This document shows, one piece after another, positions 1 through 11,797 of a stretch of DNA of 64,000 bases. Within the stretch, counting starts at the first letter, position 1. Each line of letters begins with the position of its first letter. Position numbers and translations under genes: made by a program. This DNA is from Pyronema omphalodes. Its lineage: Eukaryota; Ascomycota; Pezizomycetes; Pezizales; Pyronemataceae. The notes under the pieces are model-generated. The model ran no database searches. It saw nothing but the letters and a program-made list of their open reading frames with translations, and was not told where the DNA came from. The stretch spans positions 1 to 64,000 of the forward strand of contig JAJJXM010000085.1 in the NCBI GenBank assembly GCA_024516155.1, given 5' to 3'.

Positions 1-1438
1 GGATTTGTGGGTGATTTTTGGGGGAGTTTGGAGTCTGGTTTTGTTGATTTTTTGCTGGGTTTGTCATGTTTGTGCTTTACAATTTGTACATAATTATTTT
101 TATTATCAATACTGATGGTATGTAGCTAATTAATCCTTTCAAACTTCCCTCGCTTATGAAGTTACAATCCATCTAACCCGAATCCCCCACAACAAAAATC
201 AGAGCTAAACAAACCTCCCCCATAAACCCAAATTTCAAACTCCAAACCCCGAAATTAAATCCCGAGCTCAATTCCCGATACCGATACCAACCAACTTCCA
301 AGAAAAAAAATTTCTGGAACACAGATCCGAAACATCAACTCGGGACGGATAGTGTAGGCAGCTAGGTAGTAGGTAGGTATCTGTAAGTAGGGGTACCATA
401 TATATGTTACACGGCAAGCGGGCCGAATCTCATGGGTGCACCAAGCTATCTATCCACCCGAGAAGCACAGGATATATGAAACTCGGCCGAAGTCGATACG
501 AATACGGGATAAATAGCAGTACGAGTTAGATATGAGTTAGATACAGATGACGACGACACGGAGGAGCTTTCTGGAAGTTCTTTTTTTTTCTTTTTTGTGG
601 GTACACATATGTGCTTTACTTTACGTGGTACGATTACGTACTTGGTATGTAACTTTACTTGGTATGCAACTTGGCAAATATGCAACTTCCAACATCACCT
701 CTCGCGCGCGGCTGTTTGAGATTTGTTGATTTTATGTGTTTGAACCTGTTTGTGTGTTTTATCTAAATAATTATAATCTCCAGTTCTGTGTAACAACCTG
801 TAATGGAAAAGATCTGCGAACCAGGATATGATGGCCAATGGTGGTTTTGTACCGCGAACGAAAACCTGGCACTAGAAGCACCTCTGATGCATCTCTGATG
901 CATCTCGGCAACCTTCGCAATCACACCAGGTTACCCGGATCGCGCAGTAACCAATAGGGATTGCAACGAAGCGAGGTGGGAACTGAGCAGTGGCCGAAAA
1001 CCGGTTTTTGAGGTCGATGGCATTCCAAATGTTTCTTGCACTTACAGACGTCGCAATTCTGCTTGGGAAAGTAGCAGGGCGCTCGCATTGCAGTTGGCAT
1101 CTATAAAATAAGACGATTCCACCGTCCATTTTGAATCCTGTAGCCACTGCTTGATGCGACTGCCGTATAAAAAAAAAGGTGGGTTTTTACCTATGGTAAC
1201 ATGCTTTCCCCAATGCTTCTTCTTGAAAACAATGAACTGACGAGCAGTAGCATGTGAAACAGAACAGTAACAGGTAAAAAGGTGAGTTACACCCGTATTA
1301 ACATACTTTTCCCGCTGCTTTTTCTGAACTACAACGAAACTTATCTAACATTTCAGGCCAGAAACATTGCCGATGGGGGCTGGAGGGAAGCTCTTGAGGA
1401 AACATTCTCAGTAGGTTTGTATATTTTCTTAGTCTTGC
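1..1438. other. gene-free stretch
   Basis: I see no supportable gene here. A 91-codon minus-strand ORF at 872-1147 resembles nothing I know. Two loosely similar stretches of about 100 bp (about 1178-1280 and 1280-1345, each starting with an AGGTGRGTT-like sequence and carrying a TAACATRCTTTYCC block) look like an old tandem duplication. Confidence 0.5.
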
Positions 1439-1705
1439 GCTCTTTTCTTTCTCTTTTTTCTTTCTCTTTTTTCTTTCTCTTTTTTCTTTCTCTTTTTTCT
1501 GTCTCTTTTTCTTTCTCTTTTTTCTGTCTCTTTTTTCTTTCTCTTTTTTCTTTCGCTTTTTTCTTTCGCTTTTTTCTTTCGCTTTTTTCTTTCGCTTTTT
1601 TCTTTCGCTTTTTTCTTTCGCTTTTTTCTTTCGCTTTTCTCTTTCACTTTTCTCTTTCACTTTTTTCTTTCGCTTTTTGCTTTCTCTTTTTCTTTCTCTT
1701 TTTTC
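1439..1705 (+). repeat. 13-bp pyrimidine satellite (TTTTTTCTTTCKC)n
   Basis: This is about 267 bp of almost pure T/C on the + strand. The unit is 13 bp, TTTTTTCTTTCTC early and TTTTTTCTTTCGC later, with short variants. Because 13 is not a multiple of 3, reading frames stay open by composition only, and the Lys/Arg-rich ORF on the minus strand and the Phe/Ser-rich ORF on the plus strand are artefacts. A homopurine-homopyrimidine tract of this length can form triplex DNA (general property, not shown here). Confidence 0.9.
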
Positions 1706-1951
1706 GTCATACCGCAAATGTACATATATTGAAATAAATCAATTTTTGAAATCATATAAAAAATATCGGGCACATGTTTTCAGATATATCTTGAGGAAAT
1801 GTCACCTTGAACGTGTATCGAACGTTCTTTTGATATGATCCAGTAAACATTGAAAACAACTGCAGTGACTCAGTTAGAGATATGGAGTTTAAGATTCTTT
1901 ATGTTTGTTGTACTTATACTTATGGAGAACTTACAAGCGGAACATTCTTTC

Positions 1952-2618
1952 TTTTTTATTTTCATTCTTATTTCATTGTCATTGTCATTGTCATTCCTTT
2001 TTTATTCTTATTCTTATTTCTTATTCTTATTTCTTATTCTTATTTCTTATTCTTATTTTTTATTCTTATTTCTTATTCTTATTTCTTATTCTTATTTCTT
2101 ATTCTTATTTCTTATTCTTATTTCTTATTCTTATTTCTTATTCTTATTTCTTATTCTTATTTCTTATTCTTATTTCTTATTCTTATTTCTTATTCTTACT
2201 TCTTATTCTTACTTCTTATTCTTACTTCTTATTCTTATTTCTTATTCGTACTTCTTATTCTTATTTCTTATTCTTATTTCTTATTCTTACTTCTTATTCT
2301 TACTTCTTATTCTTATTTCTTATTCGTACTTCTTATTCTTATTTCTTATTCTTATTTCTTATTCTTATTTCTTATTCTTATTTCTTATTCTTATTTCTTA
2401 TTCTTATTTCTTATTCTTATTTCTTATTCTTATTTCTTATTCTTATTTCTTATTCTTATTTTTTATTCTTATTTTTTATTCTTATTTTTATTCTTATTTT
2501 GCATTTTCATTCTTATTTTCATTCTTATTTTCATTCTTATTTTCATTCTTATTTTCATTCTTATTTTCATTCTTATTTTCATTCATATTTTCATTCTTAT
2601 TTTCATTCTTATTTTCAT
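1952..2618 (+). repeat. T-rich satellite, 13-bp then 12-bp units
   Basis: A long array of the 13-bp unit TTATTCTTATTTC runs to about 2490, then changes to a 12-bp unit TTATTTTCATTC to about 2618. Guanine is almost absent from the + strand. Variants TTCTTACTTC and TTCGTACTTC recur together; the two ATTCGTA variants lie about 78 bp apart (six units), so a higher-order repeat has been copied inside the array. All three + frames are open for more than 260 codons, which is expected for a stop-free unit whose length is not a multiple of 3. It is not coding. Confidence 0.92.
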
Positions 2619-3382
2619 CTGGCCACGACCACGAAGAGCTCTTTTGCTTCAGGAAGCCAAGCTTATTGCTTGGGAACAATTCCCTGTGGCTGATTAATCT
2701 GCGATTCAATGTTTAGATCAATTGCTACAAGTGTTAATGGTGAAGGCGACCGATTTTGATGGGGGCATTCTCAACACTCGGGGATTTCACCAGGTAACTC
2801 CCATGCTTGAAGGGTCAGTCTGTGGGTGAAGTTCTACATTTTGAATGCTACGGTCGTTAGCCCCAGTTCAGGCTGCCGCTAATCCTGTATACTCAGGTCA
2901 GATTGATTGCATCGGAGACGGCTGCGAACACAAGGTTTCACTCTAAATTCTACAGCATTAAGTCGAATCTTTGGAAAATATCTCTTCCTGTCGGACGTAT
3001 TGTCAAGTTTAAATTTGCCTGCTTAATGATCGTTTTTGAGCACACTCGAGAGATTCTTAGATAAATTCAAGGATATTTCCGTACAAGCATTCTGGAGGCA
3101 AGGGTTTGTTTTGAAAGACCACAGAAAAATCAAAATGAGAAAAAATTGCTCAAGTTGGCTAGAAATATACATTTTCTTATGAATGCATCAATGAAGACAA
3201 ACATAATACGTAGCACCGTGATCCGATGCCCTCATGGAGTACTGAAGTTCTCTATGAGAACCCTGCATACTAGATAATATTTTTCGCCTCAACGTCGGAA
3301 CTACCTGTAGCCTCTATCGGAGTCCTTCTCTGTTAAGAAGACACCGTTCGACATGTGAACTCATGAACTGACCTACACACCC
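2619..3382. other. gene-free stretch
   Basis: Unique AT-rich sequence between the satellite and the hairpin. I see no gene, RNA or repeat in it. Confidence 0.5.
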
Positions 3383-3426
3383 GTGCCTAAGGATGGCGGC
3401 GCGTCAGCGCCGCCATCCTTAGGCAC
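3383..3426. repeat. perfect 20-bp inverted repeat (foldback hairpin)
   Basis: Arm 3383-3402 and arm 3407-3426 are exact reverse complements around the 4-nt loop GTCA. The inner half of each arm is very GC-rich (GGATGGCGGCGC) although the surroundings are AT-rich. The right arm plus its flank, GCCATCCTTAGGCACGAGT, recurs with two mismatches at 57039-57057. This pattern suggests abutting terminal inverted repeats of a mobile element with nothing left between them; the family is unknown to me. Confidence 0.85.
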
Positions 3427-4881
3427 GAGTAAGAGACTATTCCTGATCATGGATGAAATAGAAATTTTAAAAAGCGATTCATTACGAGCAGAAACATTAT
3501 TTAGCCTACCCAGAATAAATTTTGCCTTTCAACCACCGTTCGCTCTATAAATTGTCGAGTCAATTTCGATTCCCATTCACACGGCCAATTTCACAACTTT
3601 TAACAGCCGTGAAGAACTGACGTTGGATTGCATCACCATTCATCATCTCAAAATTACACAAGTATTTCTCGTGTCTGACGGATGCAACATGCACGGTTGG
3701 TAGTTTTAGAGGACAATGCTGATTTTACCACTGGAAATATTGGTTATCAAAGACCGCTTCTGCTTAGCGAATGAATTTTTATTCTATAGATTATATATCT
3801 AAATCCCAGGTTACTTCAAGCTGCCATAACTTCCCTCTGCAGCGCCATACTTAATCATTTTTTTTTGTCATTTCACTAGGAACATTTGACAGGCTCTTCT
3901 GTGCATGCGATGCGCCTGCATTATAAAGGTTGTAACAGAAACGGGTTCGGTACTAATCAGCACTTTACACCTAGTCCAAGCGACAACAATGGCGACAGAT
4001 TGTAACTGTGGAGGCCGGCCGAAGGCCGGCCACAAAGCACACAATCTCTTGTATATATATAATCTTCAATGGGTTGGATTGGGTTATCATGGCTAAAAAA
4101 ACAACAAAACTTATACCTAAGGTCTTGTGACGGTCATCTGAAGAGACAAAAACAAAAAGAAATAAAACACTCCGCCATACAGTCTGTGTAACTTTTTATT
4201 TCTCGCTTGGCGTTGGAACTACAGAAGACGAACAAACAAACATTCCAACCCCGCAACCCGCGGTTCAAAATCTTTCATTAACATGATATATACACGAACA
4301 CAAATAGATAAATAACATCAAATGTTTATGCATAATTACAAAAACAGAAATATGCTCATGGGAATACGCACATGACAATACAATGTATACGATCAATATG
4401 ATACCCAAACTCTTCTGCTATGTACCACTACATATCATCATAAATTCCTTAGAACTCAAAATTTACCAGGTAGATATTGATAAAGAATTCGACCTGCAGA
4501 TGTAACTCCGTAACCCCGTATTGATACTGTGGTATAATAAGCTTATGCTTAGATACATGAAATACGAATGTCGTGATAATAAGGCCAGGGGATTGTAATA
4601 CGGCTTGAGAGCTGTATACGTATCACAAGTTGAAACCTGAAACATGACGGCCGAGTAGTTTCAGCTTTCTGATTTCCAGAGATCTTTGAGGATAGTAGAG
4701 GGGGGGGGGGACTCGGTGCCCAATAGCGGCTTAAAGCTATACTTAAAGTGAACTGGGAATTGGTTTATGTTGATTCTGTATGACAATTGCCAATGAGCTA
4801 TAACACTCGAGATACATACAGTGGAGAGGATTTTGTAGTAATGTTTTGTATTGGCTAGCGGGACCACTCCTACATGAAAGC
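3427..4881. other. gene-free stretch
   Basis: I see no gene. It holds a second GC-rich inverted repeat at 4013-4031 (GGCCGGCC, loop GAA, GGCCGGCC) and an 11-G run at 4700-4710. Short ORFs are under 70 codons with no recognisable content. Confidence 0.5.
4013..4031. repeat. GGCCGGCC-GAA-GGCCGGCC hairpin
   Basis: Two self-complementary 8-mers separated by GAA form a compact GC hairpin in AT-rich DNA, about 0.6 kb from the larger foldback at 3383-3426. No function is assignable. Confidence 0.8.
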
Positions 4882-4954
4882 GCCTCGCTAGCTCAATCGG
4901 TAGAGCGTCAGACTCTTAATCTGAAGGTTGCGGGTTCGACCCCCGCGTGGGGCT
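4882..4954 (+). tRNA. tRNA-Lys (anticodon CTT)
   Basis: The 73-nt sequence folds as a full cloverleaf. The acceptor arm is GCCTCGC with GTGGGGC (two G-T wobbles), the D arm is GCTCAATCGGTAGAGC, the anticodon stem is TCAGA/TCTGA around loop CTCTTAA giving anticodon CTT (reads AAG), and the T arm is GCGGG-TTCGACC-CCCGC. There is no intron. A T5 run at 4961-4965 is a plausible RNA polymerase III terminator. It is identical to the copy at 23868-23940. Confidence 0.97.
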
Positions 4955-6957
4955 TTCATGTTTTTATTTTTATTGGTTCCGTTAATTCCTTACTTGAGTT
5001 CGAATAGCTTTTCTCTTCGTCTTTCCGGTACTCTACTTCGTATCTACGATGTACCAACGTATCAGTATATCAAGCTCTCCCCTTCTCCACTCCATAATAT
5101 TGTCCTCTCTTGTTTCTCTTTTTTTTCTGCTCGAAACTCCATTACATATACCCCACAATCATCACAATCATCACCAGATTCCAATCCGCAGCAAGCCCAA
5201 GAAATGGAAATGCGAACCTTCGAACCTTCAAGATAATCATCTCGGCTTATTATCCGAGCTGGACTGATTCCCTTGCAGGCTCCAGGGTCTACTAGCTTAC
5301 CAATGCTATGCCACCATACATATGGCCGAAAAGGTTCCCCCGTTCCCCACTTTATCTCCGCGCTGGATGGGGGACTGGAATAACAGGTTCTTCCGGCTGG
5401 GCACCGTTTTTTGGGATGATGAGGCTGTAAAAATTGAAGAAATCTCTTTTTTTGCGGAAATTCAAGTTTCTATGAAATAAAGTATTGGTTTCCCCTATGC
5501 TCGGGAGGTGGAAAGTATGGAACTATGGAAACCGGAGAGTTTTTATAGATACATAGGTAAGTTTCTTTTAGGGCTCCTTGGAGGTTCTTTTGAGTTGAAA
5601 GTTCTAGCACCATAGGCTGATGCTGGGCATTGATGGTCCCTAAACTCCCCTAAGTCCCCTAGCTTGAAGCCTTGAACTTCGAAGGTCTCAACTTCGGCTT
5701 GCTTTGCGGGAGGCGGCTGGTTGCTGGCTGATGGCTGACATATGTATGGTGCCATACCATACCAGGTACACACAGCTACTCCTGCCACTGCGCATTGGCT
5801 TCTGTCTGCGACTCTGCGCGCATCGGATTCTGGCTTCTGGTCAGTTCTCCGAGGAAATTATGCTGGCCGGCCAAGTAAAATATAGGGAACGGGAGGTTTA
5901 TGTATCCGGCGTTTACATATCTAGAATAGATAGAGCTATCTTGTAAATAAATTAGATGGGATGGGTTGTTTCAAATATTCCTTTTTGGGGTTTATACATA
6001 GAAAAGATTTGGTACACTGCTCCATATAAGTATGGTGTCCTATGGTGTCATCCCGCTTTTTGATGGATCTGCGAATAAAGAGATCAACTTGTGGAAGATG
6101 TATGGTCACCATATTGACCATTTGGATGCCGACCCAATCCACAGGCCTCGTGGGCTCCACCCCGTCAACGGGAATTTGCTGGGGACTTTAGCCGCAACGT
6201 GCAAGCAGGCCTAAGAAGCTAAATTTGCCGTTTGGTAATCAGGAACACGTAAAGAAGGGGAGAGAAGTGTAGAGTATTGTGCCAGTGAAGCTCTGAATGG
6301 GGGATGATCGTGATCTGCGGATTGATATGGGGGTTTCTTCATAAAAAAACTTGGGAGGAGTGCATAGGGAAGCAGATGAGATGGATTTTTTTGTTGTGAC
6401 TGAATTCCTGTATGTAATACGGAATGTTGATGGTCATTGTTTCACAGTTTTCACAATACTGACTGTGTCAACGGAGGTATTTCAGACCGTTGCAAGTAAA
6501 AGTATCAGATCATACACTATGACCCTAAGCTGGTATCCCATCCGATGATTGCGGAGTTAACTGATGAAGTTCAACTGCTTCCGAACGTGTATCAAGTATT
6601 GGCATAATCAGCACTGGAAATTATCCGGATTCACAGGTTTTCCAAGTGTCTCAACAGTCACAATTCATCCGTATTCTAAGCCACTGCTCTGCATACATAT
6701 GTACAGAACAGCTCATCCGCTGGGCAAGATCTCCGGCTCTCCTCTGTTGCATCCGCTTTCTGTTGGTGGCAACGGGGAATGGTTTTGATGCTGGTGGGGT
6801 TGGTGGTGAGAAGTGAGCGTCGATCCCTGCAACTAACCCCTCCTTGCACCGCTCCCAACCTTCTTCTCCCAAGCCTGGATCCGAGAAGAATCTACAAAAT
6901 CCCGCTCACATCCCCTCTGAATTGGTCTGCAACAATCGTACAGACATAACCGCCGTC
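4955..6957. other. gene-free stretch and transketolase upstream region
   Basis: No gene is supportable; ORFs are short and unrecognisable. The last 100 bp or so (CT-rich, CCTTCTTCTCCC) is the likely 5' untranslated leader of the transketolase gene. Confidence 0.45.
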
Positions 6958-9569
6958 ATGCCTTACACCGAATTGGACCAGAAAGCTATCAACACCATTC
7001 GGGTGCTCGCCGTAAGTTTTGTTCTTTCCGCTTGAGTTTCTTGTTCAGACGTCATAGACATCGCCCCGCGCAACGGATGGCGATGCTGAATGGACCCCGC
7101 CTTGACAACTGCTTCATTGAACATCACTGACTTTGATTCTGCCCACAGGTCGATGCTACCTCGAAGGCAAACTCCGGTCACCCCGGTGCTCCCATGGGAA
7201 TGGCCCCCATCTCCCACGTTCTCTTCAACAAGTAATTATCCATTTCCACTTGTGATCGCGCAAAACCGCGTTATAGTTGAAATACGTGAAAATGATTCTA
7301 ATTGAGATGAATTGAATAGGTTCATGAAGTTCAACCCCAAGAACCCCAAGTGGATCAACCGCGACCGTTTCGTTCTCTCGTAAGTCTACAATTATGACTC
7401 TTACCCTCTGCAGCGGCGTGGACAAACGGGCAGAACCGGACCTGCTTTCGGCGAGCAAAGGCGCTTGGAAGATATTTTCTTCGGAACCTTCCCGCGTTCC
7501 CCCGCTGAATGTCGGGCCTTCCACTGCCCCGCATTGCCTGCATGCCCCGCGGTTACACGGCGTGAAAGTGAGTGACACGAGTGACACGGGCGCTGACATC
7601 ATCAAATAGCAACGGACACGGATGTATGCTCCAGTATGCTCTTCTCCACCTTTTCGGATACGACTTGTCTCTTGATGACCTCAAGGCCTTCCGTGTAAGT
7701 TTCAATTTACGCGTCAGCCGTTACAAATACTGAGAATTGTTAGCAACTTGGATCCAAGACCCCCGGTCACCCCGAGGCTCACGACACCCCCGGTGTTGAG
7801 GTCACCACTGGTCCTCTTGGACAGGGTTTCGCCAATGCCGTCGGTCTTGCCATGGCTGAGGCTCACTTCGCCGCCCGCTTCAACAAGCCCGGTTTCGAGC
7901 TCTTCGACAACTACACCTACTGTTTCTTCGGAGATGGATGTGCTATGGAGGGTATTGCCTCTGAGGCCGCTTCCCAGGCTGGTCACTTGCAGCTCGGAAA
8001 GTTGATCTGTATCTACGACGACAACCACATTTCCATTGTATGCGCCATGGTTTCTTGCGGTTTATGGCATTTCTAATTTTCTCATAGGACGGATCTATCG
8101 ACTGTGCCTTCACTGAGGACGTCATGAAGCGTTTCGAGTCTTACGGATGGCACACTCTCCACGTCGAGAACGGAGACGAGGATCTCGAGGCCATGGAGAA
8201 GGCTATCGCCGAGGCCAAGAAGGTCACCGACAAGCCCACCGTCATTAAGCTCACCACCACCATTGGATACGGATCCAAGCTTGCCGGAACTGGAGGTGTC
8301 CACGGAAACCCCCTCAAGGCCGACGATGCCCAGAACGTCAAGTCCAAGTTCGGATTCGACCCCACCAAGTCCTTCGACGTTCCCCAGGACGTTTACGAGC
8401 AGTACGGACAGGCCGCTGCCGCCGGAGCCGCCGCCGAGGCTGAGTGGAACAAGCTCTTCGAGGCTTACAAGAAGGAGTACCCCACTGAGGGAGCTGACCT
8501 TGAGCGCCGTCTCGCTAACCTCCTTCCCGAGGGATGGGAGAAGGCTCTTCCCGTCTACAAGCCCACCGACCCCGCCATTGCTTCCCGCAAGCTCTCCGAG
8601 ACTGTTCTCACCAAGCTCTACGACGTTATCCCCGACCTTATCGGAGGATCCGCCGATTTGACCGCCTCCAACTTGACCCGTGCCAAGGATGCCACCGACT
8701 ACCAGCCCGAGTCCACCGGTCTCGGAACCTACGCTGGACGTTACGTCCGTTACGGAGTCCGTGAGCACGCCATGGGAGCCATCATGAACGGTCTCGCCGC
8801 TTACGGAGGAATCATTCCTTTCGGAGGAACCTTCTTGAACTTCGTCTCCTACGCTGCCGGAGCCGTCCGTTTGTCTTCCGTTTCCCAGGTCCGTGTTATC
8901 TGGGTTGCCACCCACGACTCTATCGGACTCGGAGAGGACGGTCCTACCCACCAGCCTATCGAGACTCTTGCCCACTTCCGTGCCCTCCCCAACTGCATGG
9001 TCTGGCGTCCTGCCGACGGAAACGAGGTTTCCGGATGTTACTATGTCTGCTTGACCTCCAAGCACACTCCTTCCATCATTGCCTTGTCTCGTCAGAACCT
9101 TCCCCAGCTTGAGGGATCCACCATCGAGAACGCCATCAAGGGAGCATACGTTCTTGAGGAGAAGCCCAACGCTGACATCACCTTGATCGCCACCGGATCC
9201 GAGGTCGGTATCGCTGTTGACGCCGCCAAGGAGCTCAAGGAGAAGCACAACGTCACCGCTCGTGTCGTCTCCATGCCCTGCTGGGAGGTCTTTGACGCTC
9301 AGTCCAAGGAGTACCGTCTCTCCGTCCTTCCCGACGGACAGCCCATCCTCTCCATCGAGGTTCTTTCCACCCTCGGATGGGAGCGTTACGCCCACGAGTC
9401 TTTCGGACTCAACCGCTTCGGAGCTTCCGGTCCTTACAAGGAGGTCTACGACAAGTTCGAGTTCAACCCTGAGGGAATCGCTAAGCGTGCTCTCCAGACC
9501 ATTGCTTTCTGGAAGCCCGTCACTCCTCTTCGTTCCCCTATTAACCGTGCTTTCGAGCAGCTTATTTAG
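6958..9569 (+). CDS. TKL1: transketolase
   Basis: Thiamine-diphosphate enzyme of the non-oxidative pentose phosphate pathway; it moves two-carbon ketol units between sugar phosphates in the cytosol. I read six exons: 6958-7011, 7149-7231, 7320-7379, 7610-7694, 7744-8037 and 8088-9569, all GT-AG and in phase, giving 685 residues, the usual family length. The start [18 protein letters not shown] is the normal N-terminus. Visible motifs are the [13 protein letters not shown] segment, the ThDP site [16 protein letters not shown], the pyrimidine-domain stretch [15 protein letters not shown] and [19 protein letters not shown]. Codon use is strongly biased (GGA Gly, TCC Ser, AAG Lys), as in highly expressed genes. 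Intron 3 is unusually long (230 nt) and GC-rich. Assignment is secure. Confidence 0.98.
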
Positions 9570-10794
9570 ATTTTGAATGGATGAGATAAAATGAAGAAGG
9601 TGGTGGTAGAGGGTTAATATCCGGTTGTGCTGTTTTTCTTTTTGCTTTGTGCGCATTTTTCTCGGCTTTTTTGAAAGTAAAAAATTATGGTTAGGGTGTT
9701 TGTTGTTTCGTATTGTCCCTTTTTATACCTTTTTTTTTTCTTGTTCTGTTTTTTTTTATACATATACCAAATGATTGAATGGATAAAGTTTATGATCTCT
9801 GTTTTTTTGGGGATGGGGATCGAGTGATAATAGGCTCTTCGTCCAGTCTCCGAGTGAGCCAAAGAGCGATGTTTAGTTATCTTGAGTTATCAAACATTCG
9901 AATCTCACTCATCCCCTCATTGTCAATAAACAGCTACATAGTCTCGGCAATCAACATAATACGGACTGAAAGCGGCTAAGGATAACACAGCGGCTAAGGT
10001 TGAACCTGAATATAACCGCTGCTACGGTGGTTGGTCATTGGCGCGTCGGATGTGTCACGAGTTCATGTCGCGTATCGTACCATATCACCTGCTAGATACC
10101 ATACCGACTGCGGTGCCTTGTTTTGATGGTGTTGGTGGGTGTACACCGTACCCCTGAGATGTGGGTGGGCTGGGTGCTGTGTTTTGACAGTGATGGTGTT
10201 GTGTTTTGACAGTGATAGTGATGGTGATGTGTTTTGACAGTGATGGTGATGGTGATGGTAATGGTGTTTTGATACAGTCAATAAATAGTCGTGATTCTTG
10301 GGTAATACATGCTGTGTCATATTCTAGGATTTAGTCACAAGTATCAAGTAATGAGGCTGTGGTTGATTGGTTGTTTGTATAATGTGATAGAGTATTGTAA
10401 ATAAACACGCCACCGCCTCTTATCACCGCCATCGCCGCCGCCCTCTCCGCCCCCAGGGTACCCGGTGCCTCCTCCTCCTCCTCGCCCACAGCCGGCGCAC
10501 ATAAACACAAATACTCTCACACAAAGATCACTCCAAAATCGAGAAATGGGAAAAAAATATATAAGGAAATTGGAATTCGAAAAAAAACGTGTAAAATATC
10601 AGACCCAGATCCTCCGTGTATACTGTACAAATACTGCCTACTCCCATAGCCATCCCTAATCCTGCCGAAACCCACTACCTATCACGATCTATAAGCAGAC
10701 CTCCCCGTCCCCGTCCCAGTCCCATCCAAATGCCCAACTCACTCTAAACACCCATAAGACGAACAAAAAGAAACCCCCAATACGAAAGCTTGGC
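9570..10794. other. intergenic stretch with a minisatellite
   Basis: 3' flank of transketolase, then AT-rich spacer. It holds the GT-rich minisatellite at 10179-10271. I see no gene. Confidence 0.5.
10179..10271. repeat. TGTTTTGACAGTGATGGTGA minisatellite
   Basis: Three to four imperfect copies of a unit beginning TGTGTTTTGACAGTGAT followed by variable numbers of GGTGAT/AGTGAT hexamers. The His-rich minus-strand ORF across it is a by-product. Confidence 0.8.
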
Positions 10795-11797
10795 TTAGTT
10801 CTTCTGTCTCTCGATTCTTCGCCTCAAGTTTCTTGTCTTCTTCATGAGCTTCTTGTACTTGTGCTTCTTCATCTTCAGTTTTCTCTGACGCTTTACGGAG
10901 AGAGCTTCCATGACGGACTCGGGAGCTGGTGGGGGAGGCGCATGGAAGGGGACTCCGATTGCCCAGGGGTCCATTTGTTCCGGCTCGACGGCGGGGGCTT
11001 CGAAATATAGAGGCATGTGCAAGGCGTAGAGAGATTTAAGAGCGATTTCTGGAGAAAAAAATGGGTTAGCTGTGCTTCTTGGTTGCTTTGATAGCTAGAA
11101 GTTGTGATGTTGGAGATCTGGAAATGAGGTCCCCACTCCCCCAGTCCCGGATAGGCTTCGGTGTTTCGCTGAAGGGTTTCCGGACGCGATATGTGGAGAT
11201 ATCGTCGTGTTTTTGTGCTCCTGTTCTGCAGCAACCCCCCCCCCCCCCAAACTCGCGATGTTGTTCTTCGGTCACCATAACCGGACCCGGTGAACAGAGC
11301 ACGATACCCAGACACTGCGATATCCCCCCAGCTCCCCTCGAGATACTGAAATCCGAAGCCCCGAAGCCTTAACCCAGATGCAAAATTCCACCGATCCTCA
11401 TCAAAAGTTGTAAGGGAAGCTGCTCACCCTGAATAGTAACCTCCTGCTGAACCATCTTTGTAACCTTTACCTCCGCCCTGACAGGGACCTTAGGTTGGCC
11501 CGCGGATCCAGCGCGAGAGCTTGAGTTGTATGCTCTAGTAGCAGCCGCGATGTTACGGACAGTTGGGATAATACGACGAATAGGTTGGGCGAACATGTTG
11601 TTGTTATCGAGCTTGTTGAGGACAGAGACGAGATCGGAGCTCTGCTGCTGGTGCTGCTGCTGCTGGATAGCAATGGGCTGGGAGGTACCGGCGGGATGAC
11701 TCAGCTGCAGGGGTTGCACTGAGACCTTGGCGAATGTTGCAGTGGGGGCTGAGATGGGGCCCGCGCGGAGCGCTGAGCGGAGTCGGGTGATGCGCAT
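10795..11797 (-). CDS. mitochondrial small ribosomal subunit protein mS38 (AURKAIP1/Cox24 family)
   Basis: Two exons on the minus strand, 11797-11428 and 11048-10795, joined in phase across a 379-nt intron (donor GTGAGC, acceptor CTCCAG), encode 207 residues. The C-terminal segment VKRQRKLKMKKHKYKKLMKK followed by TRNLRRRIERQKN is the lysine/arginine-rich signature of mS38, a fungal and animal mitoribosomal small-subunit protein also known as Cox24/Qri5 in yeast. The N-terminus MRITRLRSALRAG is basic and amphipathic, as expected for a matrix targeting sequence. A Gln-rich stretch follows around residue 45. The intron contains a run of 14 C (plus strand, 11235-11248). The family call rests on the C-terminus; the N-terminal half is poorly conserved. 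Confidence 0.88.

Noticed and set aside
1298..1717. Lys/Arg/Glu-rich minus-strand ORF and Phe/Ser-rich plus-strand ORF
   Set aside because: Products of the pyrimidine satellite at 1439-1705.
1850..2716. Three overlapping + strand ORFs of 262-288 codons rich in Leu, Phe, Ser, Ile and Tyr
   Set aside because: They are three frames of one stop-free 13-bp satellite; the repeating residue pattern cycles with the unit.
8082..9656. 524-codon antisense ORF opposite transketolase
   Set aside because: A shadow caused by strong codon bias of the sense gene; no homology, Gly/Ser/Val-rich low-complexity content.
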